The notes beneath the pieces were generated by a model. It was not told where the DNA came from. It did no database searches and saw only the letters and a list, made by a program, of their open reading frames with translations. A stretch of 40,867 bases of DNA from the NCBI GenBank assembly GCA_023422005.1, contig JAEZSC010000106.1:1-40867 (forward strand), written 5' to 3'. Both the position numbers and the translations under genes were made by a program. Of this stretch, positions 1 through 8,004 are shown one piece after another. Every line of letters begins with the position of its first letter. Position 1 is the first letter of the stretch. This DNA comes from Bacillota bacterium. GTDB taxonomy: Bacteria > Bacillota > Clostridia > Christensenellales > UMGS416.

Positions 1-2
1 AG

Positions 3-761
3 GCCGGGCTGCAATACCGCATGGCGGCGTGGGCCGGCGTGTTCACGCAGTTCGTGTTCGGCTTTGCCCGGGCCATGATCCTGCTGGCCTTCTACCGCGT
101 GAGCACCGCCGGCGCGGCCATGGACGCGGCTCAGGCCGTGACATATGTATGGCTGGGGCAGCTCTTCCTGCGGCTGCTGCCCTGGGGCGACGGGGAGCTC
201 AACGAGGAGGTTCGCTCCGGCCAGGTGGCCTACAGCCTGCTCAAGCCTGTGCCGCTTCTGGGGCAGTTCTTCGCCCGGTCGTTGGCCAGCTGCACGAGCT
301 CCGCGGCGCTGCGGGTGCTGCCCTTTTTGCCGATCATACTGATCCTGCCGCCACCTTACCGTATGAGCCTGCCCGTGAGCGTGGTTGCGGGGCTGTGGTG
401 GGCGGCTTCCATGGCGCTGGCGGCTGGCTTAAGCGCCGCGATCAACTGCGCGCTGGCTGCCTTTTGCTTCAAGTCCATACTGGGCGACGGCGCGCGCCTG
501 CTGGTGGGCGCGTTTTCCAGCCTGCTGTCCGGGTTGATCGTGCCGCTGCCGCTGCTGCCCGGCGCGCTGCAAACGGTGCTGATCGCCTCGCCCTTTGCGG
601 GCCTGAGCGACCTGCCCATCCGGCTTTATACCGGCGCGCTTCCGGCATCCATGGGCGCGCTCGTGCTGGCGCTGCAGGCGTTCTGGTGCGTGGCGTTCCT
701 TGGGCTGGCCCATTGGCAGCTGAGGCGCAACCTGAAGTCGCTGGACATCCTGGGAAGTTAG
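3..761 (+). CDS. ABC-2 type transporter permease, 5'-truncated by window edge
   Basis: Integral membrane subunit of an ABC exporter. The frame is open from the first bases of the window, with the residues Gly-Leu-Gln-Tyr-Arg in frame before the first ATG at 21, so the true start probably lies upstream and the gene is partial. About six hydrophobic segments are visible, with no ATPase motif. The tyrosine-arginine stretch followed by a Thr-Gln-Phe-Val-Phe-Gly-Phe segment is what I expect near the N-terminus of ABC-2 proteins in the COG4587 group (family knowledge). The next gene is a second permease, as in the usual ATPase/permease/permease operons; the ATPase gene would lie outside the window. 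The stop TAG at 759-761 includes the first base of the inserted element that follows. Substrate unknown. Confidence 0.8.
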   Translation, partial: AGLQYRMAAWAGVFTQFVFGFARAMILLAFYRVSTAGAAMDAAQAVTYVWLGQLFLRLLPWGDGELNEEVRSGQVAYSLLKPVPLLGQFFARSLASCTSSAALRVLPFLPIILILPPPYRMSLPVSVVAGLWWAASMALAAGLSAAINCALAAFCFKSILGDGARLLVGAFSSLLSGLIVPLPLLPGALQTVLIASPFAGLSDLPIRLYTGALPASMGALVLALQAFWCVAFLGLAHWQLRRNLKSLDILGS

Positions 762-924
762 GGAAGCTCTGAATAAAGCATGGCATCCGCCTTGCTTGGT
801 CTTTTTCCGCCCTGCTGCGTTGTCGTCGGCCGCCTATGCACTGCGGCATAAGCGACCTCCTCCGCCTTGCAGGACTAAAAAATCCACTGCGCAATTCGAA
901 CGCCCCATTAATTCAGAGATTCCC
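761..924. mobile_element. MITE-like insertion with 14-bp inverted ends and TA duplication
   Basis: A 164-bp non-coding segment lies between the two permease genes. Its ends, GGGAAGCTCTGAAT (761-774) and ATTCAGAGATTCCC (911-924), are inverted repeats with one mismatch. TA dinucleotides flank it at 759-760 and 925-926. Deleting the element and one TA rejoins the stop TAG directly to the GGAGGTGAT ribosome site, leaving the next ATG 15 bases after the stop, a normal operon spacing. There is no transposase ORF, so it would need one in trans. TA duplication is typical of IS630/Tc1 and some IS5-group elements (established); the family here is not determined. Confidence 0.7.
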
Positions 925-941
925 TAGGAGGTGATACCGAA

Positions 942-1736
942 ATGACCGGCTTGCGCATGTATTGGTACTACATCCTGACATCGGTGAAGGCCCAGTGGCA
1001 GTACCGGCTCAACTTCGCGCTGATATCTGGCGGCGTGTTTCTGCAGAACATACTGGACGCGCTGGCGCTGTGGGCGCTGTTTGACCGCTTTGGCGCGCTG
1101 CCGGGGTGGACATTGCCCCAGGCGCTGCTGCTGTATGGCCTTGTGAACACGACCTTCGCCGTGGCCGACGCCTTTTGGCGGGGGTTCGACGTGATGAACC
1201 GGCTGATCCGCGACGGCCTGCTGGACCGCATGCTGCTGCGGCCCCGGTCGCTGATGGTGCAGCTGTTGGGCTATGAGTTCCGCATCAACCGGGTGGGGCG
1301 CTTTCTGCAGGGGTTCCTGGTGATGGCGCTGGCTTTCGCCTGGGGGGACATCCAGTGGACTTGGCTTCGGGCGCTGATGCTGCCTTGGGCGGCGCTCAAC
1401 GGCCTGCTGCTGTTCGGCGGCATGTTCGTGCTGCAGGGGGCGCTGTGCTTCTATTCGATTGAATCCATCGAGGCCGTCAACGCCTTCAGCTACGGCGGCG
1501 TATATTTCGCCGGCTACCCTATGGAGATCTACGGCAAGTGGTTCCGGGCGCTGTTCACGTATCTGGTGCCGCTGGCGGCGGTCGTTTACTACCCAGTGTG
1601 CTTTATAATAGGACGAGGCGAAGCCTCCGCGGCGGTGGCCTTCGCGATCCCCTTGGCCGGAGCGGCTTTCTTTGGCCTTGCGCTGCTGGTGTTTTATAAG
1701 GTCGGGCTGCCGGCGTATCAGTCAACTGGAACTTGA
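942..1736 (+). CDS. ABC-2 type transporter permease (DUF990-like)
   Basis: Membrane subunit of an ABC exporter, 264 aa, with about six hydrophobic segments and a Phe-Trp-Arg-Gly-Phe-Asp motif followed by a Leu-Leu-Arg-Pro stretch. I recognise this pattern from the DUF990 / COG3694 permease group. The ATG at 942 is preceded by AGGAGGTGAT, a near-perfect ribosome site. It forms a pair with the permease upstream, from which it is separated only by a MITE-like insertion. The pair probably makes a heterodimeric membrane domain (inference). No substrate can be deduced. Confidence 0.8.
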   Translation: MTGLRMYWYYILTSVKAQWQYRLNFALISGGVFLQNILDALALWALFDRFGALPGWTLPQALLLYGLVNTTFAVADAFWRGFDVMNRLIRDGLLDRMLLRPRSLMVQLLGYEFRINRVGRFLQGFLVMALAFAWGDIQWTWLRALMLPWAALNGLLLFGGMFVLQGALCFYSIESIEAVNAFSYGGVYFAGYPMEIYGKWFRALFTYLVPLAAVVYYPVCFIIGRGEASAAVAFAIPLAGAAFFGLALLVFYKVGLPAYQSTGT

Positions 1737-1895
1737 GCCTTGGCCTTTGGAAACCTTCGGCTCCCAAATATGATGAATGTGAAGGGTTTTATCTGGAACA
1801 TACTGCGGAAGGAATCGGACTCCTCATATAGAATGTTGATCGAGTAGGATGTTTAGGCCTGATTTTTCAGGATCGTATTGCGAGGAGTGTGAATC

Positions 1896-2936
1896 ATGGC
1901 AAAGATGAACGCGATGATGTTGACGCGAGACCGCCACATGGAAATGGCGCAACTGGACAAACCCGCCCCCAAGCCCGGCCAGGTGCTGGTGCGGGTGAGG
2001 CACAACGGCGTGTGCGGTTCCGACCTGCACTTTTTTGAGCACGGCCGTATCGGCACCAAGTTTGTGGTGCAGCACCCCTATCTGCTGGGCCATGAGTGCG
2101 CCGGTGAGGTCGTGGAGCTGGGCGAGGGCGTGACCGGCCTGAAAGTGGGCGACCGCGTGGCTCTGGAACCCGGCGTGGCCTGCGGGCATTGCGAGTTCTG
2201 CAAATCCGGCCGCTACAACCTGTGCCCGGAAGTGATCTTCTTCGCCGCGCCGCCGGTACCCGGCACGCTGTGTGACTATGTGGCGCACCCGGCGGACATG
2301 TGCTTTAAGCTGCCGGACAACGTGGGCACGCTGGAGGGGGCCCTGGTGGAGCCGCTGGCCGTGGGCTTCCACGCCGCGCGGCTGGGGCAGGCCATGCCGG
2401 GCAAGACGGCGGTGGTGCTGGGCTCGGGCTGCATCGGCATGGTCAGCATGCTGGCGCTCAAGGCCCACGGCGTGGGTACGGTGTACATCACCGATCTGGT
2501 GGAAAAGCGCCTGGAGCGGGCCGCGGAGCTGGGAGCCACGGAGACCATCAACCTGCGCAGCGTGGACCCTGTGAAGCGCGTGATGGAGCTGACCGGCGGC
2601 CGGGGCGTGGACATCGTCGTGGAGACCTCCGGCAACCCCAAGGCCACGCTTTCCAGCGCCGATCTTGTGGCCATGGGCGGCAAGATTGTGCTGGTCGGCC
2701 TGTCGCCGGACCCTGTTTTCGAGTTCAACTTCGGCACGATCATGTTCAAGGAAGCGTCCATCGAGACAGTGTTCCGCTACCGCAACTGCTACCCCGCCGC
2801 CATTGCGGCCATCGCCTCCGGGCTGCCGGTCGCCAAGATCGTCAGCCATAAATATCCCTTCGAGCAGGCGGGCGAGGCGTTTGCGTACAATTCCGAGCAC
2901 CGGGAAGAGGTCGTGAAGGCCGTCATAGAGCACTGA
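1896..2936 (+). CDS. Zinc-dependent medium-chain dehydrogenase, sorbitol/xylitol dehydrogenase-like
   Basis: NAD(P)-dependent polyol dehydrogenase of the medium-chain family, 346 aa, full length. Catalytic zinc ligands are visible as Cys40, His66 and Glu67 (GHE motif). Structural zinc cysteines are Cys96, Cys99, Cys102 and Cys110. A Rossmann glycine motif (VLGSGCIG) lies near residue 175. The ATG at 1896 has GAGGAG upstream. The sequence most resembles L-iditol/sorbitol and xylitol dehydrogenases, which oxidise polyols to ketoses in the cytoplasm (family knowledge); the exact substrate is not fixed. The gene stands alone, converging on the deacetylase operon across a strong terminator. The 160 bases before it hold no other gene that I trust. 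Confidence 0.85.
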   Translation: MAKMNAMMLTRDRHMEMAQLDKPAPKPGQVLVRVRHNGVCGSDLHFFEHGRIGTKFVVQHPYLLGHECAGEVVELGEGVTGLKVGDRVALEPGVACGHCEFCKSGRYNLCPEVIFFAAPPVPGTLCDYVAHPADMCFKLPDNVGTLEGALVEPLAVGFHAARLGQAMPGKTAVVLGSGCIGMVSMLALKAHGVGTVYITDLVEKRLERAAELGATETINLRSVDPVKRVMELTGGRGVDIVVETSGNPKATLSSADLVAMGGKIVLVGLSPDPVFEFNFGTIMFKEASIETVFRYRNCYPAAIAAIASGLPVAKIVSHKYPFEQAGEAFAYNSEHREEVVKAVIEH

Positions 2937-2944
2937 AAACGATG

Positions 2945-2980
2945 AAAATGCCGGCGACGCGAGGGCGTCGCCGGCATTTT
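2945..2980. terminator. Bidirectional rho-independent terminator
   Basis: A 16-bp perfect inverted repeat (2945-2960 and 2965-2980) with the four-base loop GAGG. Each arm starts or ends in A/T runs (AAAATGCC...GGCATTTT), so it can terminate both the dehydrogenase on the plus strand and the deacetylase operon on the minus strand. Confidence 0.9.
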
Positions 2981-2994
2981 TGATGCCGCAGGAA

Positions 2995-3792
2995 TTATAA
3001 CGCTTTGCTCTCACCGGGCTGGATTGCCACCGGTTGGCCGTCTGCCTCTATCCACACGGAGATTGCTGAGGGATTATAGACCTTTATTCTGTCCACGCTG
3101 AATTTCAAGCTCCGCTGGGCGGTCAGGTAGTCCATGATCTCCACATTGGTGGCATACCACACGTCCGGGTCGTGGGCGGCGGCAGCGCAGAAGCCCTCGA
3201 TGAGCTCCCAATTGCCGTTGCGGTCGAATTCATAACTGTGGCCCCACACATAGAGCAGCGGCATCTGGCCCCAACCGGCGGCGGACTGAAACTGCTTGAG
3301 CCGCTCCATCAGCCGGTCTTCATGATGGCACGTGGGGTGCCACAGCAGAAAGTTGTCCGGCACGGAGAACCGGCCGTGGGAAAGCGTCGTGCGGGAATAC
3401 TCGATGCCCAGCGCCGGCAGCGCCGACAGCACGGCGTCGTTATAATCCCCGAAGGGGTAGGACATGCCGCGCACAGGGCCGCCGGTCAGCGCCTCCAGCG
3501 CCCGCCGGTCGGCCAATATCTGCTCGGCCAGCTCCTCCCGGGGCAGCCGGGAGAGGAAGGGATGGCCCACCGAATGGGCGGACACCTCGTGCCCGGCGAA
3601 CAGCGAGCCCACTTCGTCGGCGTGAAGCATATCCTTGCGGCCCAGGAAGCCGGAATTCAGGTGGAAGGTTCCCTTGATGCCGTGCCGGTTGAAGATGGCC
3701 ACCAGCCGCCGGTCATGAATCTGCCCGTCGTCATAGCTCATGGTCAGCGCCTTGCGCTTGCCGCCCGGATATAAGCTCAGCCGTACCTGCAT
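2995..3792 (-). CDS. Polysaccharide deacetylase family protein (CE4-like)
   Basis: A 265-aa NodB-fold protein. The metal-site motif appears as Ser-Tyr-Asp-Asp-Gly near residue 20 and the histidine pair as His-Ser-Val-Gly-His near residue 73. A Tyr-Pro-Phe-Gly-Asp motif follows near residue 112. The family hydrolyses N- or O-acetyl groups from carbohydrates or peptidoglycan with a divalent metal (established). No signal peptide or membrane segment is seen, so this one may act in the cytoplasm. It is the last gene of the operon that begins at 6862, 18 bp after the DUF1667 gene. Its role with redox genes is unclear. It could act on a small acetylated sugar. Confidence 0.85.
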   Translation of the reverse strand: MQVRLSLYPGGKRKALTMSYDDGQIHDRRLVAIFNRHGIKGTFHLNSGFLGRKDMLHADEVGSLFAGHEVSAHSVGHPFLSRLPREELAEQILADRRALEALTGGPVRGMSYPFGDYNDAVLSALPALGIEYSRTTLSHGRFSVPDNFLLWHPTCHHEDRLMERLKQFQSAAGWGQMPLLYVWGHSYEFDRNGNWELIEGFCAAAAHDPDVWYATNVEIMDYLTAQRSLKFSVDRIKVYNPSAISVWIEADGQPVAIQPGESKAL

Positions 3793-3810
3793 GTTTCCCG
3801 TTTCCTTTTC

Positions 3811-4167
3811 TTATGCGTTTCTGGTTGCGACGATATCCACACCGGTGCCGGCCACATTGTGCAGCACCACCTCGCCCACGCGCACCGGGGACTGCACCTG
3901 CACGGCCTTGAGCTCGGCCAGCACCGCCGGTATGCTGCCCTTGGGCACCGGCGCGCCGGTCTTCACGCTCAGGAGAGGCAAGGATCCGCCCTCCAGCGCC
4001 ACCGAGGAGGTTACCGTGCGGGTGGGGTGGCTCAGTTCCTCCAGCGCGTATTTCTCACCGCGCACGCAGGTCTGGCCGTCGATCTTCAGCTGCCCGTCCA
4101 CGAGCTTGGCCTTCAGGCGGCAGCCCACCGGGCACACGATGCACGTAAGTTCCTTATATTCGCTCAT
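3811..4167 (-). CDS. DUF1667 domain protein, putative Fe-S protein
   Basis: A 118-aa protein with Cys9, Cys12, Cys16 and, after a gap, Cys34, an arrangement suited to an iron-sulfur cluster. This matches the DUF1667 family, which commonly accompanies GlpA/GlpB-like flavoprotein pairs in Firmicutes (family knowledge). Its start overlaps the stop of the upstream FAD oxidoreductase gene by four bases (ATGA), indicating translational coupling. It probably serves as the electron-transfer subunit of the dehydrogenase complex (inference). Confidence 0.85.
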   Translation of the reverse strand: MSEYKELTCIVCPVGCRLKAKLVDGQLKIDGQTCVRGEKYALEELSHPTRTVTSSVALEGGSLPLLSVKTGAPVPKGSIPAVLAELKAVQVQSPVRVGEVVLHNVAGTGVDIVATRNA

Positions 4168-5426
4168 GCCTTGCCTCCCGTTACCGACACGGTCAGATCG
4201 CCGGCTTCTTTTAAGCTGGCGGCGTCTATCGTGATCTTCTCCATTTCGCCGGGCGTCATGATCATGGCTCGGCGCTGTTTCAGCAGTGTTTCGCCGGACA
4301 TGGCCTGGGCCGTGGCGGGTTTTATAACACCGCGCACGCGGAAGTATAGGTCCAACTGGCCGTCGGGCAGCGCGTTCACATCGATGCGCTGGGGTACGAC
4401 ATAGCGCACGCCCTCGCCGGGTGTAACGGCCAGCCAGCGGGGCTCTCGCGCACCTTTGGCGCCCGTTGCATAGCGTGCCGCGGCCTCGCCGGCGATCTCG
4501 GCCTCGCGGCTTACATTGTCCACCAGGTCATGCACCTGCAGCACGTTGCCGCAGGCGAACACGCCGGGGATGCCTGTCTGGCGCCACTGGTCCACGACGG
4601 CGCCGCCGGTCACCGGGTCCATGGGCACGCCGGCCATCAGCGACAGCTCGTTTTCCGGGATCAGCCCCACGCTCAGCAGCAAGGTGTCGCAGGGGATGTA
4701 TTCCTCGGTGCTCTTGATGGGCTGCAGCTTCTCGTTGACCGCGGCCACGGTGACGCCCTGCACGCGTTCGCGGCCGTGGATGCGCACGACGGTGTAGCTG
4801 AACTTCAAAGGGATGTCGTTGTCCACCAGGCACTGGGCCACGTTTCGTGCCAGACCCGAGCTATAGGGCATCAGCTCGCACACGAGCTTGACCTTTGCGC
4901 CCTCCCACGTGAGCCGGCGGGCCATGATCAGGCCGATGTCGCCGCTGCCCAGCACCACGATCTCGCGGCCGGGCAGCGCGCCCTGCATGTTGACCAGGCG
5001 CTGGGCGCTGCCGGCGGTGAAGATGCCCGCCGGGCGATCGCCGGGGATGTTGAGCGCGCCGCGGGTGCGCTCGCGGCAGCCCATGGCCAGCACCACCGCA
5101 CCGGCCTGCAGTGTCAGCAGTCCCTTTTCCGCGCTCACGGCGGTGACCTGCCGGTCGGCGGTCAGGCCGATGACCATCGTGTCGGTCAGTATCTCGATGC
5201 CCGAACCCTCCAGACGGTCGATGAACCGCTGGGCATATTCGGGGCCGGTCAGCTCCTCGCCGAAATAATGCAGGCCAAAGCCGTTGTGTATGCACTGCTG
5301 CAGAATGCCGCCCAGGTCGCGGTCGCGCTCCAGCACGGTGACTTGGGCTCCCTGGGCCCGGGCAGCCAACGCCGCGGCCAGGCCGGCCGGCCCGCCGCCG
5401 ATGACCAATACGTCCACGTGTGTCAT
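4164..5426 (-). CDS. NAD(P)/FAD-dependent oxidoreductase
   Basis: A 420-aa flavoprotein. An N-terminal FAD-binding motif GGGPAGLAAALAA is followed near residue 160 by a second dinucleotide-binding motif, VVLGSGDIGLIMARRL. A Gly-Cys-Arg-Glu-Arg segment and Ala-Gly-Asx-type FAD ribityl region (FACGN) are also present. It resembles the small FAD oxidoreductases encoded between GlpA-like and DUF1667 genes. It overlaps both neighbours by four bases, so the three proteins are made together and probably form one complex. It likely passes electrons from the GlpA-like subunit to NAD or a quinone-like acceptor (inference). Confidence 0.88.
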   Translation of the reverse strand: MTHVDVLVIGGGPAGLAAALAARAQGAQVTVLERDRDLGGILQQCIHNGFGLHYFGEELTGPEYAQRFIDRLEGSGIEILTDTMVIGLTADRQVTAVSAEKGLLTLQAGAVVLAMGCRERTRGALNIPGDRPAGIFTAGSAQRLVNMQGALPGREIVVLGSGDIGLIMARRLTWEGAKVKLVCELMPYSSGLARNVAQCLVDNDIPLKFSYTVVRIHGRERVQGVTVAAVNEKLQPIKSTEEYIPCDTLLLSVGLIPENELSLMAGVPMDPVTGGAVVDQWRQTGIPGVFACGNVLQVHDLVDNVSREAEIAGEAAARYATGAKGAREPRWLAVTPGEGVRYVVPQRIDVNALPDGQLDLYFRVRGVIKPATAQAMSGETLLKQRRAMIMTPGEMEKITIDAASLKEAGDLTVSVTGGKA

Positions 5427-6862
5427 AAGCCCTCCCTGCAGGACGCGACGAAGCTTTGCCCGCCGTTCTTGGTGATGTCTTCCATGGCGCAGCCGGTCTC
5501 CCGGCAGATGATCTCCATGAGCCTGGGGCCGCAGAAGCCGCCCTGGCAGCGCCCGGCCTGGGCGCGGGTGCGCCGCTTGAGTCCGTCCAGCGTGGTGGCC
5601 GGCACTGGCGCGTGCAGCGCCCGCACGATCTCGGCCTCGGTCACGGTTTCGCAGCGGCAGATCACCCGGCCGTGCAGAGGGTTCTCGGCGATGGCCGCGC
5701 GGCGCTCGTCGTCGCTCATGTCGGCAAAGTGCTTGTGCCTTTGCCGCGTGGCGATGAAGTCCGCCTTGGGCGTCAACTCCAACCCAGAGGCCTGCAGCTC
5801 CTGGGCCACCAGCTCGGCGACCGCCGGCGAAGAGGAAAGCCCCGGTGAGCAGATGCCCGCAGCGTTCACCCAGCCAGGCACGTCGGGCTCGCGGCCGATG
5901 ATGAAGTCGTCGCGGCCCACGACCACCGAGCGCAGGCCCGCGAAGGACGTGATGACCTTGTTCAATGGGATGCTAGGCACCGACTTGCGGCTGAGCTTCT
6001 TCAAATACCACAGCCCCTCAGGCGTGACGGCGGTGTCGTCCTTATCAGCGGTGTTCACGGCGGTGGGGCCGGCATACAGGTTGCCGTGCACCGTGGGACT
6101 CACCAGCACGCCCTTTCCCCAGCGGCTGGGCGTCTGAAAGACCACAGTGCCCACGGTATCATAGGTGGAGCGGTCCAGCAGCATGTACTCGCCCTTGCGC
6201 GGCAATATCGTGAAGGGCCGCCCGCCGGCCAGCGCGTTCACCTCGTCGCTGCGGATGCCCGCGGCGTTCACGATGAACCGCGCGCGGACTTGCTCGCAGG
6301 CAGCGCCGCCCAGCGTGAAGCCCCGCTCGTCGCGCTTAACGGAGCGCACCTCGAAGCCCCGGCGGAAGGTGACGCCGTTGGCCACGGCGTTCTCCATGAA
6401 CCCCAGCGTCAGCTCAAAGGGGCACACAATGGCCCCCGAGGGCGCCCACAGCGCCGCGACGATCTCCGCGCTTAAGTTGGGCTCCCGGCGGCGCACCTCG
6501 TCGCCATCCAAAATCTCCAGCCCCGGCACGCCGTTGGCGCGGCCGCGCTCCAGCAGGCGGCCCAGCTCCTCTTGGTCGTCGGCGTTGAAGGCCACGACCA
6601 GCGAGCCGATGGGCATAAAGGGCACGCCCAGCTGCGGGCACAGCTCCCGCAGCAGCGCGTTGCCGCGCACATTGAGCCGGGCCTTCAGCGTGCCGGGCAC
6701 GCAATCATACCCGGCGTGCACGATGGCGCTGTTTGCTTTGGACGCGCCCACGGCCACATCGGCGCCTTTTTCCAGCACGATGACGCGCAGCGCGTATTTT
6801 GAGAGTTCCCTGGCCACGGCTGCGCCGGTAACGCCGCCGCCGATGACCGCCACATCGAACAT
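5423..6862 (-). CDS. GlpA-like NAD(P)/FAD-dependent oxidoreductase with BFD-type [2Fe-2S] domain
   Basis: A 479-aa flavoprotein of the glycerol-3-phosphate dehydrogenase (DAO) family. FAD-binding motif VIGGGVTGAAVARELSKY is at the N-terminus. A Fer2/BFD domain lies at the C-terminus with Cys402, Cys404, Cys439 and Cys444. Together with the two downstream genes it forms an anaerobic GlpABC-like module; oxidation of glycerol-3-phosphate to DHAP is the likely but unproven reaction. The ATG at 6862 was chosen because GGGGAG lies just upstream; a longer in-frame ORF to 6907 would run into the leader terminator. It is the first gene of the operon, with a promoter at 6950-6978 and a leader terminator between promoter and start. 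Confidence 0.85.
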   Translation of the reverse strand: MFDVAVIGGGVTGAAVARELSKYALRVIVLEKGADVAVGASKANSAIVHAGYDCVPGTLKARLNVRGNALLRELCPQLGVPFMPIGSLVVAFNADDQEELGRLLERGRANGVPGLEILDGDEVRRREPNLSAEIVAALWAPSGAIVCPFELTLGFMENAVANGVTFRRGFEVRSVKRDERGFTLGGAACEQVRARFIVNAAGIRSDEVNALAGGRPFTILPRKGEYMLLDRSTYDTVGTVVFQTPSRWGKGVLVSPTVHGNLYAGPTAVNTADKDDTAVTPEGLWYLKKLSRKSVPSIPLNKVITSFAGLRSVVVGRDDFIIGREPDVPGWVNAAGICSPGLSSSPAVAELVAQELQASGLELTPKADFIATRQRHKHFADMSDDERRAAIAENPLHGRVICRCETVTEAEIVRALHAPVPATTLDGLKRRTRAQAGRCQGGFCGPRLMEIICRETGCAMEDITKNGGQSFVASCREGL

Positions 6863-6880
6863 ACAATCTCCCCTTTGCAT

Positions 6881-6923
6881 AAAAAAAGAGCGCACAAAAC
6901 CAAGCAAGGCTTTGTGCGGCTCT
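6881..6923 (-). terminator. Leader terminator / attenuator upstream of GlpA-like operon
   Basis: On the minus strand, AGAGC plus GCACAAAGCC (6908-6917) pairs with GGTTTTGTGC plus GCTCT, followed by seven Ts (6881-6887). It sits between the predicted promoter and the ribosome site of the GlpA-like gene, where no minus-strand gene ends. This is the layout of an attenuator. In Bacillus subtilis, glpD has a leader terminator controlled by the GlpP antiterminator (established); the same control here is an inference. Confidence 0.75.
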
Positions 6924-6949
6924 CAAATCTCTGCCGTTTCCTCAACCGT

Positions 6950-6978
6950 AGTATACGCTGTTTCGCATCATTTCGCAA
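6950..6978 (-). promoter_or_regulatory. Predicted promoter of GlpA-like operon
   Basis: On the minus strand, TTGCGA (6973-6978), a 17-base spacer, then TATACT (6950-6955). The predicted start lies near 6943, giving a leader that reaches the terminator after about 20 bases. A large hairpin (6984-7021) abuts the -35 box. Confidence 0.6.
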
Positions 6979-6983
6979 CCTTT

Positions 6984-7230
6984 AGGCTGGCGAAAAACCA
7001 CCTTGTGGTTTTCGCCAGCCTTTCGCCGACGACACTGTTGTGTCGTCGGCGATTCAAACGACTTGTCATAGCTGCTGTTTGTCGCCCGCCGCGCGTGTCG
7101 CCGGGCGACATCTTTGCTTTGTAACTCATATTTCATTTTCTAAAGACGCGTTTTCGCCTGCGGGCGGGCATTTGTATCGGCCTTTTGCTTTTTTTATTTT
7201 CCTCCCACCGGATGAACCGTCGGTCGGCTT
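6984..7230. repeat. Compound hairpin intergenic element, copy 1
   Basis: This holds most of the 533-base gap between the GlpA-like gene and the lipoprotein gene. It is an ordered series of stem-loops: about 17 bp with one bulge (6984-7021), a perfect 12 bp (7024-7035/7040-7051), 8 bp (7081-7088/7102-7109), then smaller ones around 7155-7166 and 7208-7228. The segment 7076-7118 is closely similar to 20009-20051, and the order of the hairpins matches there as well. No ORF with a ribosome site is seen. Function unknown. Confidence 0.65.
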
Positions 7231-7313
7231 CCTGCTACTCGTTGCTAAATATAGTTCTTTGATAAGCTGGTGTTATGTGTGTTCGATCTTTTAGGCTCGC
7301 ACTTTTCTTTATT

Positions 7314-7369
7314 TAAGAGAGCATGATTCATACTATATTGGGAGAATACTCTTGGATTATGCTCTCTTA
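7314..7369 (+). promoter_or_regulatory. Stem-loop upstream of lipoprotein operon
   Basis: An 11-bp perfect inverted repeat (7314-7324 and 7359-7369, TAAGAGAGCAT / ATGCTCTCTTA) with a 34-base AT-rich loop lies 12 bases before the GGAGGG ribosome site of the next gene. It could be a leader hairpin or an operator. I see no terminator T-run after it and no convincing promoter. Confidence 0.4.
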
Positions 7370-7395
7370 TATATGCGCATTGGAGGGATGGCGCG

Positions 7396-8004
7396 ATGAC
7401 GTTGGTGCCTGGGTATGGCCGTAGGACAATGGCGGTGGCTCTGGCGATGCTGGCACTCTTGGCGGTGGGACTGTATGGTTGCAATGGCAAGACCGAATCC
7501 ACCGAGGGGAAGACGCTGCACGCAAAGCAGGTGCTGGAGCGCTACGACGCGGATCAGCAGCCGGTGGCGCAATATCTGGAGATGTGGGTCGCGCCGCCCA
7601 TGGCGGTATGCCATGAAATGGACGCCGGCGGAAAGGTGCTCAGCATTTCGCTGGACAACGCCGACGGCCACATACAGTACGATGCCGAGACGATGGAAGC
7701 CCGCAAGTCCGGCGCTGCGGCGGTGTTCCACGTCAACTTCCAACGCTTGAAAAACGCCTACGCCAAGGCGACGGCGCAGGGCGAGCTCACTTATGCCGGC
7801 CGGGACTGCATCGCCTGGCTGCTGGAGAGCAACGACGAGGATGATTGGGTGAAAGCCTATGTGGACCAGCAGACAGGATGGGTTCTGCTGTGCGACGCGC
7901 CGCTGTTCCGCCTGCGCACGGCCAGCGTGGAGCTGCTGGGTGCCGACGCCAAGCGCTTTGAAACGCCGGCGGGCCTAAAGTTCAGCGAGGGGGGACAGCG
8001 ATGA
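7396..8004 (+). CDS. Putative lipoprotein
   Basis: A 202-aa exported protein with an N-terminal hydrophobic segment and a lipobox Leu-Tyr-Gly-Cys at residues 26-29, so it is probably anchored to the outer face of the membrane through Cys29. The rest is a mixed alpha/beta domain. The motif DDWVKAYVDQQTGWVLLCD resembles LolA/RseB-like lipid-sensing folds (weak inference from pattern only). The ATG at 7396 has GGAGGG upstream. It overlaps the next gene by four bases (ATGA), so the products are coupled. Specific function unknown. Confidence 0.75.
   Translation: MTLVPGYGRRTMAVALAMLALLAVGLYGCNGKTESTEGKTLHAKQVLERYDADQQPVAQYLEMWVAPPMAVCHEMDAGGKVLSISLDNADGHIQYDAETMEARKSGAAAVFHVNFQRLKNAYAKATAQGELTYAGRDCIAWLLESNDEDDWVKAYVDQQTGWVLLCDAPLFRLRTASVELLGADAKRFETPAGLKFSEGGQR

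Noticed and set aside
1770..1847. 25-codon ORF upstream of the zinc dehydrogenase
   Set aside because: No clear ribosome site, no recognisable feature; probably chance in the intergenic region.
4530..6137. Plus-strand ORF (535 aa) opposite the FAD oxidoreductases
   Set aside because: Antisense of two well-supported flavoprotein genes; no domain of its own.
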